DNA from: an uncultured Collinsella sp.
GTDB lineage: Bacteria > Actinomycetota > Coriobacteriia > Coriobacteriales > Coriobacteriaceae
DNA: 18,520 bases
Assembly: GCA_902495985.1 (NCBI GenBank)
Contig: CABUZF010000005.1
Span: 1-18,520 of the forward strand
Direction: 5' to 3'
The position numbers and the translations under genes were made by a program. Below are positions 15,801 through 18,520 of this stretch, in pieces. Every line of letters begins with the position of its first letter. The stretch's first letter is position 1. The notes below the pieces were generated by a model that was not told the DNA's origin, searched no databases, and saw only the letters and a program-made list of their open reading frames with translations.

Positions 15801-17167
15801 CCCCGGCAGACATTGCGGGCAAGTTCACCTTTACCGTGACTGCCGATGAGGCGGGCGCCCCGATGCCCGAGCGCGCGACCGCAACCAACGACGCGGCCGG
15901 CAACGTGGACTTTGGCAAGATCCACTTTACGCTTGAGGACCTCAACCGCGCCTTGGGCGTGACGATCGATGCTTCTGACGACGCATTAAGCGACGCCGAA
16001 GCCAACGCCGACGAGGCCGAGGTTGACGCCGACGCCGCTGACGGCGACGCTGCCGACACCGACGAGTCCGAGCCCGCAGCCCCCACCGCTCCGCGTTCGC
16101 ACACCTTTACCTACACGGTGGCCGAGTCCGGTAGCGCCCCTGGCGTGACCAATGACACCAACGCCACGCGCAAGGTTTCCTACACCGTGACTGACGACGG
16201 TGCCGGACATCTGAGTGTCGTGCGCAACGGCGACGACGGTGCGGACTTCACGTTCACCAACACGTACAGCGTGGCGCCCGCCGACTCTTCCGTGACCGAT
16301 CAGGTCAAGACGGTTAAGCGTCTGACCGGACGCGACCTTGCAGCCGGCGAGTTCACGTTTGATCTGCTCGAGGACGGCGTGGTTGTCGCCAGTGGCACCA
16401 ACGACGCCAACGGCAACGTTGCACTAAGCCCGATTCGCTACGAGGCGCCCGGTACACACACGTACACGCTGCGCGAGGCTTGCCCCAACGCGCTCGGCCT
16501 GTACAAGGGCGTCACCTATGACGGCACGACCTACACCGTCGTGACCACCGTCTCCGACAACGGCGACGGTACGCTGACCGCGACGCACAAGCTCGAGGGA
16601 ACCACCGAGTCGGCTGGCTTTACCAACAAGTATCACGCCATGCCTACCCAGGTCTCCATCGGTGCCATCAAGGTGCTCGAGGGACGCGAGCTCAAGAAGG
16701 ACGAGTTTAGCTTTAAGCTCGTTGGCGAGGACGCCGAGTCCACCGTCACCAACGACGCCGACGGCAAGATCAACTTCGACAAGCTCGAGTACGACGAGCC
16801 CGGTACGTACGTCTACACCATCAGCGAGGTCAAGGGCGACGAGGCCGGTATGACCTACGACAAGTCCGTCTTTACCGCGACCGTTAACGTGGTCGATGAC
16901 GGCGAGGGCAACCTCAAGGCGAACGTCGCCTTTACCAAGGGCGACAAGAGCGTCGAGGGTATCGTGTTCAACAACACGTACAAGAAGCCCGAGACGCCCG
17001 TGCCGGCGCCCGATCCCGGCACGCCCAAGACGGTGACGAACATCGTCAAGACGGTCAAGGGCTTCCTGCCTACTACGGGCGACCAGCAGGCTGCCGCACT
17101 GCTCATGGCGTTTGTTATCGCCATGGCCGGCGTCGGAGCCCTAGTCTGGGGTATCCGTAAGCGCTAG
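9848..17167 (+). CDS. Giant LPXTG surface adhesin: vWA domain plus 13 isopeptide (Spy0128/FctA-like) domains
   Basis: A 2439-residue secreted, sortase-anchored protein. Residues 1-32 are a signal peptide (basic start, hydrophobic core, AFA or ANA cleavage). Residues about 110-370 are a von Willebrand A domain with MIDAS D119-x-S121-x-S123, a later Thr (GATRADYG) and FFTDGSP. Residues about 370-700 are an unassigned beta-rich region. About 13 tandem domains of roughly 117-177 residues fill 700-2378. Each has the isopeptide triad pattern: Lys in K-x-L-x-GR, Glu in YT-x-x-E, Asn in F-x-N-x-Y; domain 10 is atypical. Domain 11 carries an acidic insert (about 2041-2080). A Pro-rich spacer, LPTTG (2407-2411), a hydrophobic segment and IRKR end the protein. 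AAGGGAG lies 5 nt before the ATG. It is likely an extended, protease-resistant stalk presenting the vWA tip to host ligands; the ligand is unknown. No sortase or pilin gene is adjacent. Confidence 0.93.
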   Translation: MGKYTRGLLAVILAVALVLPAAAFAMLPEANARSSTGMDGPEATKVVDHDTSNHWKFWAGGYDGSKVTTQNVGRIWTDKTVQAIDDGKSDFLTTLSAMSSTSDTTSLVSKPLDIVMVLDASGSMDDSMGGGDSTKRIVALKNAANHFIDTIAEQNKSIKDASKQHQVAIVKFAGKKTDWIGNDTYRDGRYSYNYSQTMQKLMACSDDGAESLRSTINSIKPAGATRADYGMDLAKGITSGREGAQKIVVFFTDGSPTSSRDFEPAVARDAINTAKTIKSGGATIYTIGIFNGAKPDDDPTSNDTSNKNKFMHAVSSNYPEATSSVSHGLFGTEKWNVNFGNPVAGASYYKSATNAAELDQVFKDISSAITSGKGFPTKVEGNNPNGSGYITFEDELGAFMQVDGFTGAEYNGKTYGAATKSTDGNIDTYTFDGELAHLVITVDRADENNPQRGDIVTVKVPASLIPLRRFTVDKSAGTFVVDSTDAISPIRVVYASSVKSIARANLFTPNNVPGLQDYIDKHKDADSNTVSFYANKWTGDDAGDTVASFEPAATNSYYYFQKLTPVYTDAACTKLATEKPSGSKTYWYKDEFMAQNSSGAPYDDSVSIPVKGSELESFEGALVKEDNHWSIKAGTARLAFINQLHTTKERVGGNPTDTARDVINPQWNNTKVVSGATKVNVYLGNNGKINFTLNTKPTTLTTADFGLVKVLEGRDWTNEDKFEFGLTSEGNAPMPESKIAVATKGHAGISFGEIAYDKPGTYVYKVSEKHAGTTVDGIAYSDNVAEFTVTVKPNEKGKLEASATKTSGETEFKNTYAADHVESSVTDQIKATKSLTGRDLEADEFSFELREVKGEGSELIETVKNDANGNVAFSPIEYTEIGQHTYTLREVKGNAGGITYDENVYTIVTTISDNGKGQLVATHKLKGAEDVKSIEFKNAYNLTPKSFSVTDKITATKVLAGRDLKDGEFNFELVEGDDVVATGTNDARGKIAMSAVEYTAAGEHTYTLREVNGGTASNGISYDGKTYTIVTTITDNGDGTLSATHKLQGAEPAETAEFKNSYNVTPSSSSVTDQITATKVLDGRDLKDGEFSFELVEGEGEGAEVVATGKNAADGKITMSAIEYTEAGTHTYTLREVPGDASNGITYDGKTYTVETVVKDNGDGTLGVEHKLKGADEAKFTNSYRPGSKDSSVTDLIKATKSLTGRDLKAGEFRFELVEGNSVVATGTNNADGKIVMDPVTYTETGEHTYTLRETKAGTTENGITYSTAEYTIVTIVKDNGDGTLSVEHKLQNDEKATFENAYNVTPKDSSVTDKIKATKYLTGRDMAEGEFSFELVEGNEVVARGTNAADGKITMSEITYNEPGKHTYTLREVPGDAGNGITYDGKTYTIETTITDKGDGTLEAKHVLKGDDEAKFSNSYKPNPGEFSVTDQITATKVLDGRELAAGEFSFELVEGNDVVATGTNAADGKITMSAVKYTEAGKHTYTLREVNGGTTSKGITYSTAEYTIETTITDNGDGTLEAKHVLKGDELAEFKNTYSVIPLDAELDFDLSKAVDGRDWTDADEFSFTITAPEGAPLPDPATVTVSKKDAKDGIAAINFGKIRYTAAGTYKYEIRENAGNAAGMTYDGHVATAEVAVTENGEGVLTANVTKKESGRFTNTYRTELDYAAAGGLKLSKTLSGRPMTEGQFSFTVTPADEASANALGLLPGANTFKSPATAEATVGLIDILAGHEVKFTQADAGKTFKYTVAEKNDGKPGYTYDSAERTVTIAIADDGAGTLTATTTVTGNPDKGTLVTEYETGAAAVESAVVPFVNSYSATTDAPGGAVAQVVATKTLTGRPLADGEFYFGIAYAGETEAIGGTCVTNVNGQVSFGELHYTTEMLADLVNARRAIRTDTDAKLAWTINYTAFEYTSPLAAKGITAAKSSFSFKVIVVDNGDGTLTAKPDYGGVEPVFENVYGADAVDAALAGTKKLQAAEGLTPADIAGKFTFTVTADEAGAPMPERATATNDAAGNVDFGKIHFTLEDLNRALGVTIDASDDALSDAEANADEAEVDADAADGDAADTDESEPAAPTAPRSHTFTYTVAESGSAPGVTNDTNATRKVSYTVTDDGAGHLSVVRNGDDGADFTFTNTYSVAPADSSVTDQVKTVKRLTGRDLAAGEFTFDLLEDGVVVASGTNDANGNVALSPIRYEAPGTHTYTLREACPNALGLYKGVTYDGTTYTVVTTVSDNGDGTLTATHKLEGTTESAGFTNKYHAMPTQVSIGAIKVLEGRELKKDEFSFKLVGEDAESTVTNDADGKINFDKLEYDEPGTYVYTISEVKGDEAGMTYDKSVFTATVNVVDDGEGNLKANVAFTKGDKSVEGIVFNNTYKKPETPVPAPDPGTPKTVTNIVKTVKGFLPTTGDQQAAALLMAFVIAMAGVGALVWGIRKR
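12297..14467 (+). repeat. Six tandem, near-identical adhesin domain repeats (about 354-370 bp each)
   Basis: Units start near 12297, 12667, 13034, 13400, 13757 and 14111. They share long identical DNA stretches, for example around 13059-13105 and 14133-14178, and the GAGTTCTCCTTCGAGCTCGT block in three units. Flanking domains 1 and 8-13 are far more diverged. Low divergence at silent sites points to recent duplication or gene conversion, so copy number may vary between strains. Confidence 0.85.
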
Positions 17168-17177
17168 GCGCGCTGAC

Positions 17178-17209
17178 AGCGGCCCGGGGCCAAAAGGCCC
17201 CGGGCCGCT
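17178..17209 (+). terminator. Strong hairpin after the adhesin gene (no T tract)
   Basis: A perfect 14-bp GC-rich stem (17178-17191 with 17196-17209) closes on the loop AAAA, 10 bp after the stop. There is no T run. It has the same style as the hairpin after echF. Confidence 0.65.
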
Positions 17210-17247
17210 GGCGGGGAGCCAGAACGCAGCCCCCACCCCCACCCTCA

Positions 17248-17288
17248 GCCGCCACGGAGACATCTCCCTTCTCCGTGGCGGCGCTTTT
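17248..17288 (+). terminator. Second terminator-like hairpin after the adhesin gene
   Basis: GCCGCCACGGAG (17248-17259) pairs perfectly with CTCCGTGGCGGC (17271-17282) around an 11-nt loop. A short T run (TTTT, 17285-17288) follows, making this the more likely true terminator of the adhesin transcript. Confidence 0.7.
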
Positions 17289-17301
17289 GTGCGCGGGGGA
17301 G

Positions 17302-17463
17302 CGCCACGAAATCGGCCTATCTACTACGTTTAGTCCCTTACCCCCAACCATGTCAAAAAACGCGAAAACAAAACCGCAGGTAGAACGCCTGCGGTTTTGC
17401 TCAAAACGAAGGTATGGTCAGGGGTATCGAGTTAAACGTAGTAGACGGGCCGATTTCGTGGCG
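17302..17463. repeat. Palindromic element, copy B
   Basis: 31-bp arms (17302-17332 and 17433-17463) pair except for one wobble and one mismatch. A middle stem pairs CCCCC and CCAT (17341-17351) with ATGG and GGGG (17414-17424). The inner hairpin is a perfect 12 bp (17369-17380 with 17388-17399) and carries CCGCAGGTA. The outer arm sequence differs from copies A and C; the internal block and TACTACG are shared with A. Confidence 0.88.
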
Positions 17464-17489
17464 AGCGCCGTCAGCCGATCTCCGCGGGC

Positions 17490-17501
17490 GGAGGAAAACG
17501 G
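17490..17501. repeat. GGAGGAAAACGG motif shared with the region after element A
   Basis: The same 12 bp lies 43 bp after element A (9650-9661) and 27 bp after element B, each followed within a few bases by a T run. It may be part of a larger composite repeat. The rest of 17464-17555 shows nothing else I recognise. Confidence 0.55.
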
Positions 17502-17555
17502 ATCATTTTTGGCTCTGTACGGCTTGCGGGGCGTCGATATGTGACCCCACTGTTC

Positions 17556-17709
17556 CAAAACTATGTCGGTTTACGGGGCCGAATCGCGAACCCCCAACCA
17601 TGCCGATAGTTGCAAGAATAAAACCGCAGGTAAATGAGCCGTCATTTTTCGAAAAGCGCAAGTATGGACGGGGTTCCTGGGTTTAGCCCCGTAAACCGGC
17701 ATAGTTTTG
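17556..17709. repeat. Palindromic element, copy C
   Basis: 24-bp arms (17556-17579 with 17686-17709) have one G-T wobble. The outer 18 bp nearly equal those of copy A, and the downstream flank GAAATGGCA is also the same. The middle stem CCCCC..CCAT (17591-17601) pairs with ATGG..GGGG (17664-17673). The CCGCAGGTA block is present, but the inner hairpin is degraded. Confidence 0.85.
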
Positions 17710-17763
17710 AAATGGCATCAAATCGATAACAGCCATTTTGCTATGCCGGGGCGGTCGGCCGTT

Positions 17764-17775
17764 GGGTAATTACCC
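17764..17775. repeat. 12-bp perfect palindrome over the response regulator stop codon
   Basis: GGGTAATTACCC is self-complementary and includes the TAA stop of the minus-strand gene. With no loop it is not a terminator. It may be a protein site or chance. Confidence 0.4.
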
Positions 17776-18399
17776 TCGCAGGTAGGCGATGGCGATCTGC
17801 GTGCGGTTGCGCAGGCCCATCTTTGCCAGGATCGAGCTGATGTGGTTGCGCACGGTGCCTTCGCCCATGTAGGCGGTGGCGGCGATCTCCTTGTTGTCGA
17901 GGCCACGGGCGATGAGCTCGGCGACTTCGAACTCGCGGTCGGTCAGGCCGGCAAAGGCCGCGGGCCGGCGGGGCGTGCCCGCCTCGATGCCCGTTCCGTC
18001 AAAATCGATATCCTCGATCGCCTTTCCCTCGAGCACACGTTTGCCGTCCATGACCTGCGCCAACGCTGGCGGAATGGCGGCGACATCGGTCTTGATCAGG
18101 TAGCCGCGGGCGCCCAGTTTGAGCGCCGACACAATGTACTCGTCATCCGAGAACGTCGTCAGAAACACCACGCGCGCCGCAGGGTCGCGCTCAAGGATCT
18201 CGCGTGCCGCCGAAAGTCCGTCACGCCCCGGCATCTGAATGTCGAGCAGTGTGATATCGGGCGCGTGTTCGACATAGAGCGAAACCGCATCGTTACCGTT
18301 GGCACCGGTGCCCACCACTTCGATCTGCGGCTGGGCGCCCAGGATAATCTTGAGCGAATCGACCACCAAGCGGTCGTCGTCGACAACGATGAGCCTCAT
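17770..18399 (-). CDS. NarL/LuxR-family response regulator
   Basis: A 209-residue two-domain regulator. The receiver (about 1-120) has the acidic pocket D7-D8-D9, phospho-acceptor D53 (LLDIQMPG), T81/T82 and K103 (GYLIKTD). A LuxR-type HTH follows at about 151-209 (LTDREFEVAELIARGLDNKE, then GTVRNHISSILAKMG). It is expected to dimerise on phosphorylation and bind promoter DNA; the target is unknown. The start ATG overlaps the kinase stop (ATGA), and AAGGAG (18410-18415) lies 10 nt upstream. It converges on the adhesin gene, from which it is separated by elements B and C. No clear T-tract terminator is visible downstream. Confidence 0.94.
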   Translation of the reverse strand: MRLIVVDDDRLVVDSLKIILGAQPQIEVVGTGANGNDAVSLYVEHAPDITLLDIQMPGRDGLSAAREILERDPAARVVFLTTFSDDEYIVSALKLGARGYLIKTDVAAIPPALAQVMDGKRVLEGKAIEDIDFDGTGIEAGTPRRPAAFAGLTDREFEVAELIARGLDNKEIAATAYMGEGTVRNHISSILAKMGLRNRTQIAIAYLRG

Positions 18400-18520
18400 C
18401 GGCCCTCATCTCCTTGCTGTTTGGGAACGGTGGCAAACACGCGCCAGCCGCCGGCGCTGGCACGCGAGCCGGCGGTGAAGGTGCCGCCAAGCGCCTCGAT
18501 GCGCTCGCGCATGGAGGCGA
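18396..18520 (-). CDS. Histidine kinase C-terminal end (partial)
   Basis: Reading the minus strand from the window edge gives 40 in-frame residues and a TGA stop (18398-18396). It contains MRERIEALGGTFTAGSRASA followed by GGWRVFATVP. This matches the end of the HATPase domain of NarL-partner (HisKA_3) kinases, where GMRERVEALGG is typical. The stop overlaps the response regulator start by ATGA, so the two are one operon with the kinase first. Its sensor region is outside the window. Confidence 0.88.
   Translation of the reverse strand, partial: ASMRERIEALGGTFTAGSRASAGGWRVFATVPKQQGDEGR

Noticed and set aside
17275..17686. Small plus-strand open frames after the adhesin gene
   Set aside because: They run through palindromic elements B and C, lack ribosome sites, and their translations follow the inverted repeats.

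Overview
The window looks like chromosomal DNA of a high-GC, Gram-positive, anaerobic actinobacterium. A gut Coriobacteriia member close to Collinsella is my best guess. The basis is GC-rich coding DNA, good Shine-Dalgarno sites, a sortase-anchored giant surface protein, an Ech-type hydrogenase and an FMN/FAD/Fe-S ene-reductase. The genus is inference and no search was run.

Layout. Positions 1-35 are the 3' end of a tRNA that resembles initiator tRNA, followed by a terminator. Positions 124-421 hold a very regular array of eight 16-bp sites in alternating orientation. A monocistronic Old Yellow Enzyme-type reductase follows (585-2615) with its own terminator. An AT-rich gap of about 330 bp then leads to a stand-alone transposase-OrfA-like helix-turn-helix gene (3055-3444), also with its own terminator.

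Positions 3731-9378 are one tight operon of five genes for a group 4 Ech-type [NiFe] hydrogenase. The subunit order is A-B-C-D-E-F, but A and B are fused into one 960-residue membrane protein. All nickel- and cluster-binding cysteines expected in the small, large and ferredoxin subunits are visible. The complex should oxidise ferredoxin, evolve H2 and pump ions, or run in reverse.

Positions 9848-17167 encode a 2439-residue surface protein: signal peptide, vWA domain with MIDAS, about 13 tandem Spy0128/FctA-like isopeptide domains, LPTTG anchor. Six neighbouring domains are near-identical mosaics at DNA level. At the right edge a NarL-type response regulator (minus strand) overlaps by 4 bp the 3' end of its probable histidine kinase, which runs off the window.

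The most unusual non-coding content is a family of three palindromic elements of about 150 bp (9454-9607, 17302-17463, 17556-17709) that bracket the adhesin gene. Their arms differ in sequence between copies but stay complementary within each copy, and all share an internal CCGCAGGTA block. With the 80-bp-period array near the tRNA, these are the best candidates for something undescribed.
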